Source: Triops longicaudatus
Lineage: Eukaryota; Arthropoda; Branchiopoda; Notostraca; Triopsidae
Length of the DNA stretch: 64,000 bases
Direction of reading: 5' to 3'
NCBI GenBank assembly: GCA_022885665.1
Contig: JAGQDJ010000202.1
Location: 806,001-870,000 of the forward strand
The notes beneath the pieces are model-generated. The model did no database searches and was not told where the DNA came from. It saw only the letters and a program-made list of their open reading frames with translations. Of the stretch, positions 47,201-61,106 are shown piece by piece. A program made the position numbers and the translations under genes. Within the stretch, counting starts at the first letter, position 1, and every line of letters starts with the position of its first letter.

Positions 47201-49747
47201 GGTTACGTTGGTAATTCACTCCTTAAGCTATAGAAGATTTACAGATACTCCAGGAGCTTAGAGGATTCTGTTTATTTATGTATTGTAGGAGTAGTCAAAT
47301 AATTTACTAAGATTTCGTGCAGATTTTCGATTTAAAAAATAAAATAAAATTAAAAATTGAGAGAAACAGCTTTCTAATTAAGAAATCCCAAGCACAGTTT
47401 TCGTTTTTTAGTCTCTCATTCCAATCTGTGATATAAAACTTTCAAACAAGACAGACAATTGGTTTCATGTGCAGAATGTTCACAGAATTCCTCATAAGAC
47501 TTCGAAATTACAGTTCGAAATTCATTATCCAGGTTGAAAAGACTAAGTAGAATTTTCTTTCTAAAAAAGGGGGTTTTCATGAAGTTTTGACTCATTGAGA
47601 CCATTTAAGACTCGTTTGATAGTCAGCTTAAAAACAAAAAGTTATGATCATGTCTGCTACAAACACGTCGTAAATTATGGACTCGAGCTCTTTATAAACC
47701 TATCTAAAGTTTTGGCTTCACCTGTTCGGGAAATCATTCGATAAGTAACTTTGTACTATACAAGACTTGTAAACTAACATGTCAAATTTATTTACCTTAA
47801 CGAATAGAGTGTCCGCCACATTAGTCGAACTAGCATAAGACGAAAACCCTCATAACTGCAACTTCTGATAAGACAAAACTCCTCATAAGACGAATTTTTT
47901 AGTCCGGCCCAGAGCCGTTCGACTTTAGCGGAGGGCACTGTACTTTAAAATATAATTACTTGAAGAGCAGCGAGAAACTTAGTGCATATTGCACCGAAAT
48001 ATGTGTGAACTTTCATTAAAAGTGTCACAGACTGATTTTGAGTTCGGTAATAAGCTTGCCTTGTTGGATGTCGCAATAACGGTCCATTAAAACTTTATCC
48101 CATTAAAACTTAGAACCTTATTACGTAATAAAAAAACAGCTTAATTTGAATTTTGAATAGTTGGTTGCTTCAGATTTTTTTCCAAGTAGTAATGTGTAAA
48201 CACCCTAATCCGTTGGTTTTGTTTTCATGTCTTTTGATTTTCCCTTTATGATATAGTTAAGCTTTTCTCTACTTAATACACTTTTCTCTTTTTTTCTTAC
48301 AATCTAATTGTTTCTTACTAGACCACGATATGCATTGTTGGACGAGTGCACCAGCGCCGTGAGTATTGACGTAGAAGCACAGATTTACCAAGCTGCCAAA
48401 GATGCGGGGATTACTTTGTTGACCATCACTCATCGTCCGTCATTATGGTAACTTTTGTATTCTTTTCAAGTCTATTTCGAGAGGTTGATTCCGTACTAAA
48501 AGAGGCTTCCCAATAGAACTTTTTTCGTACCATTTCTTTTAGTGTGCATCATTCTTGTTCTATTCAAGTTTGATATGAATCTTTGATGTCCTAGGTGCTC
48601 TTTTCACTATCAGTATATTCTGTTTGATGGTATGTTCGCGTGATCTATGATTTATGAGAGAGGTAAAGGTCCAGAGCGCAGAAAACCATCAACAGATTAA
48701 TTGTACCCCACAAAGAGAGATAAATTTTGTGTCCGTCTTAACAGCAAGCAATCGTCTGAATAGAATTTCGAAGACTCGTTTACGTACGGAAGTGTTCTTA
48801 AGCTCATTAGTTCGAATCTCAAATTCACATTGTTGAGGTTACGTTACATTCTTAATAACAACTTGGATATAATTTTACGGTTCCACTTTTTATCTGAGTT
48901 TTGAAGACGAGCTATATTTGACTTTGGGTCACATTTTGTTGAAGATGGTATTAACACTTTTTTGTAACAAAGATACTAATTTGTCACAAAGCCTTTACTC
49001 TAAATGTAGGTATTGAAGCAGCGCACTTTTCCGTTCTTTGTTGATTGGCAGTTTGAAGGAAGTTGTCGTATAATATAAAAAAGGTTAAATATTTGTATAA
49101 GGGTACGACATGCGGGACTCGCAGAAAAGTCGTTTGTACTATCGACTTCATAGCCAGGCTTGCCACACTCCCAAAGTTAGTTAATTACACTAATTGGGAC
49201 TAGTTGAAAGTTCGTACCATGAGACCACGGAGGGATGGAGTTGTGTAGCCTTGATGACAGGGAGACAAAGCGCCAGATGATTTTAAGCACCAGTCAGACT
49301 TGGAAAGGCAGTTGTGCAGGGGCATGTTACAATCCCTAATCTTTCGATTAAAGGGTGGTTTATTTATTTGTATTTATATAGTTATTTCTTTATTACATCT
49401 TTTTAGGAAATTTCATACTCATTTGCTACAGTTTGATGGAACGGGAGGCTGGGTACTGGAACCTTTGAATACAGAGACGCGTTTGTCACTCAAAGAAGAA
49501 AAACAGCGACTTGAATCGCAGCTGTCAGGGATTCCTCGAGTGCAAGAAAGATTGAAAGTGAGCTACAAGAAAAAAATATTTTTACAGAAAAAGGGAAAGT
49601 AAGAGAAGCGAGGAACATATTTTTCTAACCGTTTTTTTCTTTCAGGAACTGTGTGAATTATTAGGAGAGGATTCAAGTATCGACCTCGGAGACGCTTCGA
49701 GGGCAAAACCTGTCGAAGAAGGAGCTTCATTAGTTTTATCAGATTGA
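39260..49747 (+). CDS. ABCD1: Peroxisomal ABC half-transporter, ABCD1/2 type (adrenoleukodystrophy protein family), 9 exons
   Basis: Dimerises in the peroxisomal membrane and imports very-long-chain fatty acyl-CoA for beta-oxidation. Exons: 39260-40043, 40738-40910, 41042-41210, 41710-41831, 45392-45563, 45915-46386, 48322-48447, 49407-49557, 49646-49747. All phases close, giving 756 residues against 745 in human ABCD1. The transmembrane domain spans about 90-390 and carries RTFLSIYVAMLEGR, LPATFVNS-like IPATFVNSSIRFLE and the EAA-like NAEEIAFYGG. The nucleotide-binding domain has Walker A GPNGCGKSS (516-524), PQRPYMSIGSLRDQVIYP, the signature LSGGE (613-617), Walker B ALLDECTSA (634 on) and the H-loop ITHRPS. 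The conserved coil EEKQRLESQLSGIP follows. Introns 4 (3.6 kb) and 6 (1.9 kb) each carry a miniature transposon. ABCD1 and ABCD2 cannot be told apart in an invertebrate; this is probably their shared ancestor-type gene. Confidence 0.96.
41229..41280. repeat. Poly(A) run joined to an (AAT)n microsatellite
   Basis: About 21 A, then about ten AAT units, inside ABCD intron 3, starting 19 bases after the exon 3 donor. Confidence 0.8.
42777..43088. mobile_element. hAT-like non-autonomous transposon (MITE)
   Basis: 312 bp bounded by terminal inverted repeats. The left end reads CAGCGCTTCTCAATAGT; the right end on the other strand reads CAGTGCTTCTCAACAGT (15 of 17 match). CAGNGNTTCTCAA is the characteristic end of many hAT elements. 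The flanking 8-mers are CATTAACC (42769-42776) and CGTTAACC (43089-43096), 7 of 8 identical, as expected for an hAT 8-bp target duplication. No transposase frame lies inside. Confidence 0.75.
43916..44047. repeat. Tandem duplication, two 64-bp copies at 68-bp period
   Basis: Copy 1 at 43916-43979 and copy 2 at 43984-44047 differ at two positions (62 of 64 identical). Each contains ATGCCTCGAAAC and TTGGCGTATTCTGAGAG. It lies in ABCD intron 4. The high identity points to a recent duplication. Confidence 0.85.
46538..46597. repeat. Near-perfect inverted repeat, 19-bp stem
   Basis: AATTTTTCGCAATATTTTG at 46538-46556 pairs with CAAAATTTTGCGAAAAATT at 46579-46597 with one mismatch around a 22-base loop. 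It could be a tiny foldback element or a transcribed hairpin; the sequence does not decide. Confidence 0.6.
47807..47940. mobile_element. Mariner/pogo-like MITE with TA target duplication
   Basis: 134 bp flanked by TA on both sides (47805-47806 and 47941-47942). The left end GAGTGTCCGCCACATTAGTC and the right end CAGTGCCCTCCGCTAAAGTC (read on the other strand) agree at 17 of 24 positions when extended through the shared AGTCGAAC. The interior repeats CATAAGACGAA-like words. CAGTG-type ends with TA duplication fit the pogo/Tigger branch of the Tc1/mariner superfamily. Too short to encode a transposase. Confidence 0.6.
48448..49406. other. ABCD intron 7 (about 1 kb)
   Basis: Splits the tryptophan codon of THRPSLW between exons 7 and 8. 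The short open frames within it (48654-48836, 48984-49166) are accidental. I see no repeat ends here. Confidence 0.6.
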
Positions 49748-50315
49748 TTGGGATTATTAGTCCTTGAGAAAAACAAAAATAATTCTTGTTTTCCAATTCT
49801 GTACGTGCCTGTTTCGTAGACTGTCTTAATTTGGTAATATTTTAACGGGGAAGAAAACATGTAAGGAATTTTCGGAAACCACTTTTTTATGGGTAAAGTG
49901 GAAACAGGAAGTAGAATTTTCGTAAGGGAATTTTTAGGAATTTGTTTCTAGTCTCTCCAAAGGAAATACCAACTTATTTTTCAGCAGGAATTTCAACTTA
50001 TTTTAACTGGCGAAATTTCTTCGTGGGAAAAATTATAGATATTTTAGTCGCCTTGTATAAACTTGTGTCGCCGAGACTACAATAGATGAAAAATGTTCCT
50101 ATAGTGTTGTATTTTTTGAGGGATTTCTTTTATGAACCACTAAATCTTATGTTACTGACAAACATTTATAACTGTATATCATACTGCGGCTTACTCAACA
50201 CTAAAATTTCGCGTGTCTCAAAACAACCAAATTTAGTGTTACCGAAAAAGACAGTCCACCGTTCTCAACCCTGAGCATATTTTGTTTATATAAGTAACCT
50301 GATAGATAACGATCC

Positions 50316-50321
50316 AATAAA
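50316..50321 (+). terminator. Candidate poly(A) signal for the ABCD gene
   Basis: AATAAA about 570 bases past the stop codon, the first canonical signal I find downstream. Confidence 0.35.
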
Positions 50322-53300
50322 TCGATTATTGAAAATCCTGCGAAGTTTTTTTCAGCCTGCTTCGCTATCTCTGCTACTATCGTTCGCTATAGGAAGTGCT
50401 CAGTCTTTAATCGAGCTTCTAACGGCTGGTTAATTGTTAATGTACAGACGTAGCCTTATTCGACATTGCGACTTTCTGGTTGTATTGGCACAGTGAAATA
50501 TCGTTAAGCAGTTTATATTTCATAATCATTGCATTAAGTAAAATACTACAAGTGCAGGTCAGGTACCTAAAATCCATTGAATTATGACGTTACTGTTACA
50601 ACAGAGCGCACGGCATCTTTTTTTCACGGCTACTTAGAAGGTCTAAGTCATGCATTCAAAATGTGTTCGGATGCGTTTAGTCCCTTGCTTCCAAAGCAGC
50701 TATACGTGAAATAATGTCATCTCACTTTTTTTTTTTTTTTGAAGTTTCTTCATGGTTTGAAACCAGGGTCGATAGTACCCCGGGGGCCAAGGGGAAAAAA
50801 ATCAGACAGAAAAAGGTAGAAGTTTGAACGAGGAGAGCGAAGTTCTTTCTCTAACCTCCACGAGTTCATTTTCAAGTGTAAAGATATTGGACAACGTTCT
50901 TTATAAATTGTTATGAGCCACGAAAATGGCCCCCTATCACTCGGCGCCTGGGAAACGTGCTTTGCTTGCTCTACTACACGTCGGTGCGTATTTCTATGCT
51001 ACATCAGTACAATGTTTGTTTTCCCAGGATGTAAACCTTTTTTCGAAAGTCTAACTAGTAAAGGCTACTGCATATACAAGCGCCTTATAGGAGTATAATG
51101 GGAAATTGTCAGACATCATACTGGAAAATCGGTTCAAAAGCTAAGGAAACTGTTTTGAGAGTAATGTTTCTGTTAGTGTTGGCTATTGAATTAGTTTGCG
51201 CTTTTCTTAAAAAGGCTTTCATTCAGTTTATAAGTTGTGGCTGATTTTTTTTTATTATTATTATGCAATGTAATCAGTGCTCATTGCTGTCGTCTGTATC
51301 GAAAATTCATTGGTCGCAAACTATTTCCATAGAAGTGTACAGTACAAGCCGGGCCAATAATAATATACATTAGGCTTATTTCACTACTTGTTAGATACGC
51401 TTTCGATTAGGAGATTCGTTTTGTAGAGCTTTTGTTTTCGTTATATAGTGTCGATATTTAATTGTCCATTAAAGGTACATTTAGTTTCATGACCTTGGCT
51501 TGTTTATTCGGTAATTTTTTCTATTATTCTTCATTGGCATTGTAGTATTCATGGATAGAATTACTGCCGGTCTTGATTTTGTTCGGTTTTATTGTTTGAG
51601 AGTTTGCATGTTTAAATAGTCTTGGCGTGTTGGGCATTCCCTATGCATGGAAACATGACTTCAACTTGCTCATTTGCTGTGGTTACTGCTGCAGGATTTT
51701 CGTCGAATTTTCAAAGCGTTCCATCCGCATTAGCCCAGGCTTGGATTTCCGAGTTGCAGTTTATTGCAATGTTACAATATCTTTGACATTTATGCCTTTA
51801 AAATAAATGTCACCCATTGTGAATAAACCTTTCGAATGCGTCTCATGCAGTCTTCCCTCGTGAACGGGAAGAAGTCCGGAATAAATATCCGAGAGATATA
51901 AACAACAAATGTCTTTGCCATGGTTACTTCCTTATACCTGTTTCAGTCTCTATTTACCATCCTCACCGTGCGCATTCCGTCTTCCAGTTTGTTTTCCTAA
52001 CTTCCGTGGGAAACTGGTAGTTAACAAACTATCCGATAATTAGAAAACAAATTTTTGAAAGTGACAGCTTTTGTGCCATCCAGCGAGTCAGTTTATTGAT
52101 TGCAGTGTTGACAACAGCCTGTGGGAGAAAAAGATCTCTTAGCGCAGTCCAAATCGTGGCGATGTGTGGGAGGGGCAACTCATAAGCTCGCTAAGGACAT
52201 GCGGACGGAATGAAGCTCAAAAATGACAACTAGAGCAAATGCCTTACTTAACGTTCCCACTTTTGCCTCGTTGGACGCCGTGTCAGATAGACGTGCTAAT
52301 GATGTCAACTTTCCCTGAAAGACAACTTTAACGAACGAACCACTCCCCCTCTCTCTTAAAGACCTTATTCTCCAACCCTACCACTTGACACCCCCACAAG
52401 CTGGCCAGAAGTCTGGGAAGAAAATGACCTAAATATTCCAGTTTCCGTGGTAACAAAACAGAGGCCTCTAAACTTAGTTGGCAATCTCAAGTCTCCGCGG
52501 ATAGAAAACCACCTCCACCCCAATCACCCCCCCCACAGAAAGAAGAGACTGAGGGAGAAACTGTTTGGCGGTAGAGTTTAAAGAGGGTGGAAAACAGGGA
52601 AAGCGTTGGAGGGAGAGGGGGTGGGAATTGGAAATGAACTTAACAGCTTTTGATTGACTTCCTGGCTTGTGACTATTAGGTTGCTACGTTTCCGTTCTCC
52701 GTGAGTTCAAATTGAAAACCTCCAAGTTCCTGTGATACTGGATTGCTGCAGTAATGCGTAGCAGATAGGTCTGCATTTAGGAGCAAAAAAAGGATTGATT
52801 TAGGTCAACGACGAGTAGTAATCGTATTGCTTGATCTTCTGCCAAACATCGAGCTGTGGAATGGTTGAAATTTCGTTATCAAAGTACAAGGAGATTTTGG
52901 GAATAAATGTTTCAGAAAATATTACAACACAACTGGAAACATTTCTTCAGATCTGCATAAACTTTTTTCCTTACGTACACATTGAATCGGACTGGGCCTA
53001 CGGTGAAAGTGTGAAAGCTTGAACAGACAACTTAGGATACGTTTCATGTATAAGTAGTGTCGGCTTCAAATTTTTTTTTAAAGAGAGAAAACTCGATATT
53101 TCTTCTCCAGCAAATGTCGTTTATAACACGCACTAAAACACCGAACAGAAATTCTTTACTAAAGACAAGAGTGTGGTAAAAGAATACGCAGTTCTTTGGT
53201 GAAAAAAACTTCGCAGTTTCCAACGAAATTACACTTATGTGTTCAAATTGCAGTATCTGGAATACATTTTCGAAACATACACAGATTGTTTTCACATCCA

Positions 53301-56300
53301 TGCTTTTTTCAGTACTGTTGAAAAAAATCTTGACAATACCTTAACAGTTCCCGCCCTAATAGGGTGAATGTGAATCAAGAAGGTAAAGAGACTTCTAGAG
53401 AGAAGTGTTTCCTTGTACTATTTTTTCTCCCATTGGCAAAATCTGCTGTGTAATCCTGTATCGCCAAAGGCTCTCCTACGAGCGAGTGCGTTTACTATGC
53501 TGCGCAGCTTTCGCAAACATTTATAATTTACTGTACACAGATTTCCAACGCCGGAACATAATAAAACCCGGTCTTTGTTTCCTTATTTCTCCCATTCTGA
53601 GAGTTTTATTTTGACAGAAATAAATATTTCTTGCCAGAAGAGAGCAGACTCGGGTTTTTGTTACAAGCCCTCAGACTACCAGAAACAGCTAAGTTAAAAA
53701 AGGACAATGGAAAGGAAGAAATATTTCTTGATAAAACTAACCGTTATCTTTCATATATTTCTTCCCTAATCTTGCACTTGTTGTATACTTTCTGGACTGT
53801 TTTTTTCTTCATGCTTAAGACTTTAAGCGGGAACTACGGATGCAAATAAGTAAACATTTGGTATAATCGCACACAATGTATGTACAATTTGTCGTAGAAT
53901 TGCTAGTAAACGCAAATTTATGTCCACTGTATTTACTCTTTTTTTAATAGATTGGTGTCTGGTTAATATTGATGACTATTTTTGCATAATTCCCGCATGT
54001 TAATTTCTATTCGCTATTTTAGACAACTTGCAGCTAAAATAATCGTATTGAAAATGGGGGAATTCGTGTGATATATACCATACTAAATACAAGATGAATT
54101 CTTTTGTTAAGAATTTTTTCTCACAATAGCGCGGTTTACTAAAAGAGTTGCAGATGCCAGGTAAAAATCTCAATCTCAATGTCCGCAAAAAAATCGTGAA
54201 AGAAAAATCGAAATACGAGGAAGAAATGCAGGCATTATCCCTATAACACTGTTGGCATATCGTTCGTATTGGTATTAGAAGAACTCACAAAAAATTGTCT
54301 TCAGTAGGTTCCTTCAGTATTAGAATACACCAAGCTTGTTTCCGAATAATAAAACGCAAATTTCCATAATAAGAAAACTATTACATTATATTCCTATCTG
54401 AACATTTGAAAGTTTCCAACAGTTTCCTTTCCTTTGTCTGTACCAGTTTTCAAAAGCTCTGAGCTATATTCTACGAAATAACGACATTGAAATTTAGAAG
54501 CCTTCATCAGAACGAGAAAGAAATATTACCGTCATGATTACCGTAATCACGTATCGAGAAAGTAGCACCCTTTAAATTCCCATCTAATAACTCTACATTA
54601 GCTGAAAAAGGAGACTAATTTTTGAAAATCAACTAGACCGGAAAGGAACATTAGAGTGACAAATGCCCCATTTTTGTAAATTCCTGCCGAAAGCGTCTAC
54701 GGGCAAAAAAAGTTCGACAATTGTAATGAGCTCTCGTCACGGGAAATTTCATTAGCTTCCTTAAGACAAAGCTTGAGCCTTTGAGTCATTTAAGAAATTT
54801 AGGTACTTTCCCTCGGAGTTAATATATATTCCCTAGCTGCCCATTTTCTGCAGTAATAAATTACTACAAGTTGCAGATACCCTTCGTTTCCCGTAGCACG
54901 CTTCTAGCGACTTCTTATTTATATCCATCCCAGTCCTTGACGTATGCAAACACCGGTACCAATGGTAGATCTATATACAAAGACATAAGTGTACATCCTT
55001 TCTTTATTTCAAAGTATCACTGTATAATAACGATGAGTCCCTCTGCAGAGTTTAAGGTTGATCGATGACTCCATTCTGAGAGGCGGAAGTACAGTGGAAG
55101 TAGATGCCAAATGCACCCCGGGATTTTGGGGGGTTCCGAAGAGCGGAAGAAGCAGCGCGGAACGACATTTCGCTCAACGCCAGGAGCCAAAATCTCTTTC
55201 TCTCTTTGCCATGCTCTTCCTCCCTCCCCCCTCTCCTTATTGATCGAAGATTCTGTAATACTCTCTGTTTCTTCGAAAAAGTCAGGACGGTGTAGAAAGT
55301 GCTAAGCTGCTGGGGACTTCGCAGTCTTTTACCTGACCACATGAATTATTTACATTTCTGCGCCATTTTCTTCGTTCACGGAATCCTAAATTCGTTCTCA
55401 AGCACAGTCATATGAGCTTTATAGCAGCCCTTTTCCTTTCGCTCGATTACCAAGTACTACAGCAATATGTCATGTGTCACGAACCCAATCTTATGACACT
55501 TGCGGAATAGACCCCTAAAAGCATCAATTTCTGCAGTCATATGATCATTATACTAACGTTACTTCCGAATCGCTCGGAGTGACCATTTCGGAGTCCTTAT
55601 ATGAATAATCATGACTATTATAATTTGGCAACCAAATCTTCCAAAGAAATACTAGCAATTCGGCCTATTTCTACCTCAAATGTTTATTTCTTTTTCCAGT
55701 CTCTTTCACACGAGAGCAATTGGTGAAGATTCTAAGTAAAACAATAACTCAACACTTGTCGTCGTCTTTTACATTGAACTCTCTAAAGAGTACAAGTGCA
55801 ATTTAAAAGAAATGGATGAGTTTCTGCCGGTAATATTTCTTTCTCGTGATTGGCAAATTCACCAACCATTTGCTGCTGTCAGGCTAGCTCTGCAAGTAAT
55901 AGTATAGTAGACCTATACACAATACAACTAGAGTTCCGTGAGTTGCTTTTATTGGGGTGAGTATCACTACCTTTAGACAGCAATACGAGTACCGAGAGGG
56001 GAACTACAGGACATAATAAAATTCCGAAAACACGAATGACTTTCTTTTCCGTTGAAGACGAGCTTCGTTACCCACCCGAAAAGACGCCCAACCTAACTCT
56101 TCACTAAGTAGAACGTATTCCTCGAGGTCTGGGCCTTAAACTCGAGCTCTTAATCAGAATTCCCAAGCCACCCACAATACAGAGTCCTCGACCTCAGCTC
56201 AGGTATCCAGACTGCCTTAACGGCATTGCTGACTTCTCTCGTGGCTGTGAAAGGAAAGTTATCCTGAAAGTTTTGGACCATATCCCAATAGCTCTTTGTA

Positions 56301-59300
56301 ACGTATCCTGGCCAAAGAGAAAGGGTGGACCGCTTGCATATGTTATCGAAGAATCAGTCAAACGAAAGACAGACTCGAGTGTCTTCGATTTCTGACAGCT
56401 AGCAGGAATGCCAACGGAGGTAATAGTGGAAGGAGAGAAAGATTCAGTTTGATCTTATTTATTTGAAATGCGTGGTGTTTTATAGGGTCCTAACTTTCTT
56501 GGGAAAAGGGATCGACTTATATCCATCGACCAGGCGGCTTGGAGGTTATCCAAATAAATGCCAGGATCGTGAAAAGGTGGAAAATGCGTTTGCGAGGAAT
56601 CAACCGTTCGCACTGCTTTTTTAACTGTCTTGTGACACAAAACTGAGAAATGCTAAGATAATTGCCGTATTTTAATTTCACTTCTCAGCTTCAAATATTT
56701 GTATTTTCAAACGGTCTCCACTAAACAATAGTTAATAACAAGTTTTACCTATTCTAATGAAGTTGAATATGTAACTTTGAAATTAACAAAACACGCAAAT
56801 TACCTTATCATATGCATTACAGTACTGCAACTGGTACAATGTTATGTTTAATTATATCTTTGGTTTGTTACTCTGTGCAATTAAAAGAAAAGGGTAAAGC
56901 TCTTAGTAATATTTGATTCTTCAATCCTTCTGACCTACGGATGATGTAACATCAATAGTTAGCGTACAGTTCTCTGTCACAACTCAAAGGAAGATTTCTT
57001 TAACCTTTAGAAACAATACGCCTGGAGTACAAAAGTGTACAAAATAATTAACGTACACTTCACATTTAATTTGCTTCTTGTACCAATCACATCAAGGATA
57101 CACAGGACGTTTAGAAGTCATTCTGAGCCCCGTTTTCTTCTTCAAATAACGCTTGTTTCACAGACCCGAAGAAGTATAAAGATCAAGTCACATAGCTCCT
57201 AACCACTTCAAAAGATGTTTTTCATACAGCTCCAAAGAGAATCCAATATTCCGTAAATCCAAGCCTAAAGGTAGAATTAAGTTTTTTTTATTTCTTAGAA
57301 ATATGTCTCCAAAGGTCTTCCGGGAAATCTTCTCATTTCCTCTTTTTCTTTTCTCCAGAAAAAGAAAAGTGAGAATGAAAAACCTCCAGACAAAGGGACT
57401 GGACAGAATTTACCACCTTTTCAGGCTGGAAAATTCGCCTAATTTCTTTCATCCTTAGTAAAACTTGTAAAACGTGTTAGAAATTTTGCTCGATCTGCGA
57501 GCTCTGCAGGTACCTAACTTCTACGAAAATAAGTCGTAAAATGTTTTATAAGTCATAAAATGGAAAATTGTCGTACTTTTGCTCATAATACTTTAAAGCT
57601 GGTTACCTTTAAAGACGATCAATAAAGTCACAATTCTGCTATGTCCTCCCAGAGCTAAGAGTAGCATTCTCTGAAAGATTTTTTTAATTAATTTTCCTTT
57701 TTTTCTTTTGCAAAAAGATTCCCGAATTCGGCCTGAAGACCTTTTGACAGTCACTTTCTTTGGATTTAGGCAGTTTATGAAAGATTCCCCGGAGAATCTC
57801 AATTTTTAACTGGATTCTTTTCGGATGCTTCCAGTTAACTAAGACCTTTGCTTGTTTGCATAGCTTCCTATTTCTTTTAAGCCGACAAGTCACGTGATTT
57901 GTCTTTTCCGTGGCGTGGTTTATGCATATCTATAATGTCAGGGTTGAGCTATGGCTTCGCTGTCAGCAAATCGGCCAAGCATTACGACCTTGTGTGGGAA
58001 CTGTGTCAAAGCAAGAAGTTACACCATTTCATCTCTCGCTGTGATTCTCCCACTCCCTCACTGCTTCCTTTTTACCTTCCTTCCCTCTGGTTCACCAACG
58101 CTTTGCTACCATGTCACGAAGAAAGTGATCTAACTAGAAAATTATCGATAGAAAGTAATCTAGTGTCCCACACTTTTTTTAGTTTCGACCTGAGTAACAA
58201 ACATTCTTTCCAAGTGCGTAACACTAATATCTCATATTTCTGCAAGGGCGACAAAATATCTCAATAAAAATGGTGTACCTTGGATAACCGTCTTGGGAAT
58301 CGCTAGAGCGCTCAGTTGCTCCTAGGTGATTGGGGCTATAACAAATGAAATCAGAATCGTTTTACGATCACGTAGTTTCACAGTAATGTTGCTACGAAGC
58401 ACTACCCTAAGGCTATAAGGTGCTTCAGGATGAAGGATTTTATTACAAAGAAAGTCAGTAAAGCAAGAGAGCCAGTGCTCAAAACGACAGGCCAGTTTCA
58501 GTGTATTTAATTTGGGCATATTAATGCAAGCAAAAACCAAAGCCAGATTTTCGGCAGTGCCGTTAAAAACACAAACACAAGGAAAAGTTGTGCAGAACAA
58601 ATTATTGTTGATTATTGCGCCATGCATTAAAATTCAAAAGTATATACGACTGTCATTTACGACCAATTTTTTTTTACGATTAAACGAAGCACGTACTGAG
58701 CTTAAACGGTGAGTTCTCACGGTCGATCTCAATAAAAAAATCAAATGTGGCGAGTTGGTTCATATTTGTGATGGAGCGATCGGACTCATTTGGCCTTTAC
58801 GCAACAAAACTGGACCACGTAAATGTAATTAACTACTTAATGACAAGGACTCCACGATTCTTTCGGTACTCACTCGTATACAAGAAGATTGTGCAGATTA
58901 AGGGATGCATTTCATGATATTTTTTAAATTATGTTATAGTAGTGTGACACAATGGGAGCCCTTTTTTAAAAATAAGTCTATTTCCTAGGGGGCGTGAAAG
59001 ACAGTCTTCTACAGGTGGCACTATTATTCTTTTCAAACTTCCTCTTGAAGATATAGAAATGGTAAACAAGAATCTTCAGAGCCGTAAAAGCTTTTTCTAA
59101 ACGCCTTTTCTTATCACCCAAAACAAAGCAGTGGCTTTCAAACTGAAACAAACGTCAATGGCTGAAGTTAATTATCACTCGTCTACTAATGATTTTTAAT
59201 CTCTGCAAGTCACGATCCAAATAATGTTAAAAAAAGGGAAAGCTTATTTGTATGGAGGCTAGGTGTGCATAATTCAAAATGCAGAAAATCTTAAATTTAA

Positions 59301-61106
59301 GAAATTCTGCGAATGTTTCAACTGTTTTGAGATGTGTAGCCATGAATTCCCTGAAATATTCGTTATAAGCAGTTACATGCCTGAGCTGTTTCTCAATGGC
59401 CTCCGGAATGGAGATTGAAATTGAATGACTATCTCCGAGGTTAATTCCACATAAATTCTTACCATTATTAGTTTCCCCTTTTTATTCTTTCTAATCCTCA
59501 GCCTATTGACCTTTAGATTCACGGAAAGTTCAACCACCCGCGAACGAGAGAAATAAAATAACAAGCTCTGGATTTGCGTGACATTTCTGTTGACATTTCT
59601 GTCAACGTAGGGGCCAAATAACATTTTAAACGCTTCAACCAGCATCAGCTCAGCTCGACTCAACGAAATAAGCCCCTGAGCTGGGCCCAAAAGGCTTCCT
59701 TCCTACACCGTCTGTAAATTGGAAAGACAAACAGAGCACAAACGTCTAGAAGCCATTCAGAAATTGCTCCTATATGCTTACTTTACTTTACGGCCCAGTC
59801 AAGACCGAAAAAATGGGAGAAACTTTACTCAGCACAGAAAGAAATCAATGAATTTCTACTCTAAAACTTCTCCCCTCCCTCACATACACACACACACTGA
59901 AGCCTCCTAGTCCCAAAAACCAACCATGATTGGATTCCTTCCTATCTGACGGCGATACTTGGTACCGAGGCTCGTCCTCAGGTCTACTCAGTCACAAACC
60001 AGATCGCCACTCGTGTGCAGCTACCGCAAGCGCTCCATTGCTAATGTACTGCAGCAATAAAGCTACTACGTTTTTGTCCTAGTTTAGTTTTTCTTCTCCC
60101 TATCGTCGTCAAAAGCATTACATTCAGGAAATTGGTGTAAATGGTTGAGTGTAAAGCGTAGTTACGGCCTGGAAACGACCAACTCCTTAACATTTCTCCC
60201 GGCATTGCTGTGCACTAGTGAAATTTATATTGCTCTTGCAAGTTTTACTGTACTCGTGGGACAGGTAATATTTTCCGGAAAAGGATTAACAAGCTACGGA
60301 ACGCTTTGGACCATGTTTATGCGTGTATTGCATTAAACGGGTAAGAGATGCAAAACTATGTCTCAGAAATGCTTGGTTTTTTAACAAGGGGAAGCAAGTA
60401 CAGCAGGCTGCTACTGTTATTAGGAGTTTAAACTAACGGTTGGACTGCAAAGCAGAAATCAAAGGGACTAACACGAAAGCATATTGTACAAAAACAAAGG
60501 ATGTTTGACTTTGCAGACAAGTCACTGCTAGCATTTGGTTAATATCACTTACTCTTGGAGAACACAAAAGGAATAGATAAACAGGTGCAAACTTATTAAT
60601 GAAGCAGTAGCAAAACGGGAGATAACATGGGCAGCCATAGCAAATACTTAGCATACTAACGTAATCTTGTTTTTTTCTGTTAAAAATGTGTTTAAAACCT
60701 AAACGAATTAAGCTTTAGTTGACTTTTGGCTAAATAGAGTGTCTCATGTAAGCAATTCTTGTGTACTAGTTTCTTATCTCATTCCAAGTATTCTTCTTGC
60801 TTTATCTTTTTTGTAAGTTAAAATTAGTTTACCGTATTACTCGCGATTTTGTTGATTTTTGGATTGAATTCTTACCATAAATATAAATTTTATGCAAATG
60901 CAACCTAATAGGGATAACGTATGGGCAATCAAATACATTTTCACTTTCGAACGACTGATTTCCGTTAACATTTCTGCAGCTCGGCTCACATGATTCTACC
61001 CACAAAATAGCTTATGAAAGTGACAGTATAATACCCTTGATATTCCAAGTTCCTGCTTCAATAAATACAGAGCAGAGAATCAGTAAACAGCCATAGGCGT
61101 CTTTTC

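Larger units (their letters stand above)
46387..48321. other. ABCD intron 6 (1.9 kb)
   Basis: Between the exon ending with the ABC signature and the exon carrying Walker B. It contains a 19-bp-stem hairpin (46538-46597) and a TA-flanked MITE (47807-47940). No coding exon is seen. Confidence 0.7.

Noticed and set aside
55052..55342. 96-codon minus-strand frame overlapped by three plus-strand frames
   Set aside because: All four come from one locally GC-richer stretch and none resembles a known protein.
57899..58267. 122-codon plus-strand frame in the gene-poor region
   Set aside because: Composition is that of random translation, with no splice context and no family match.
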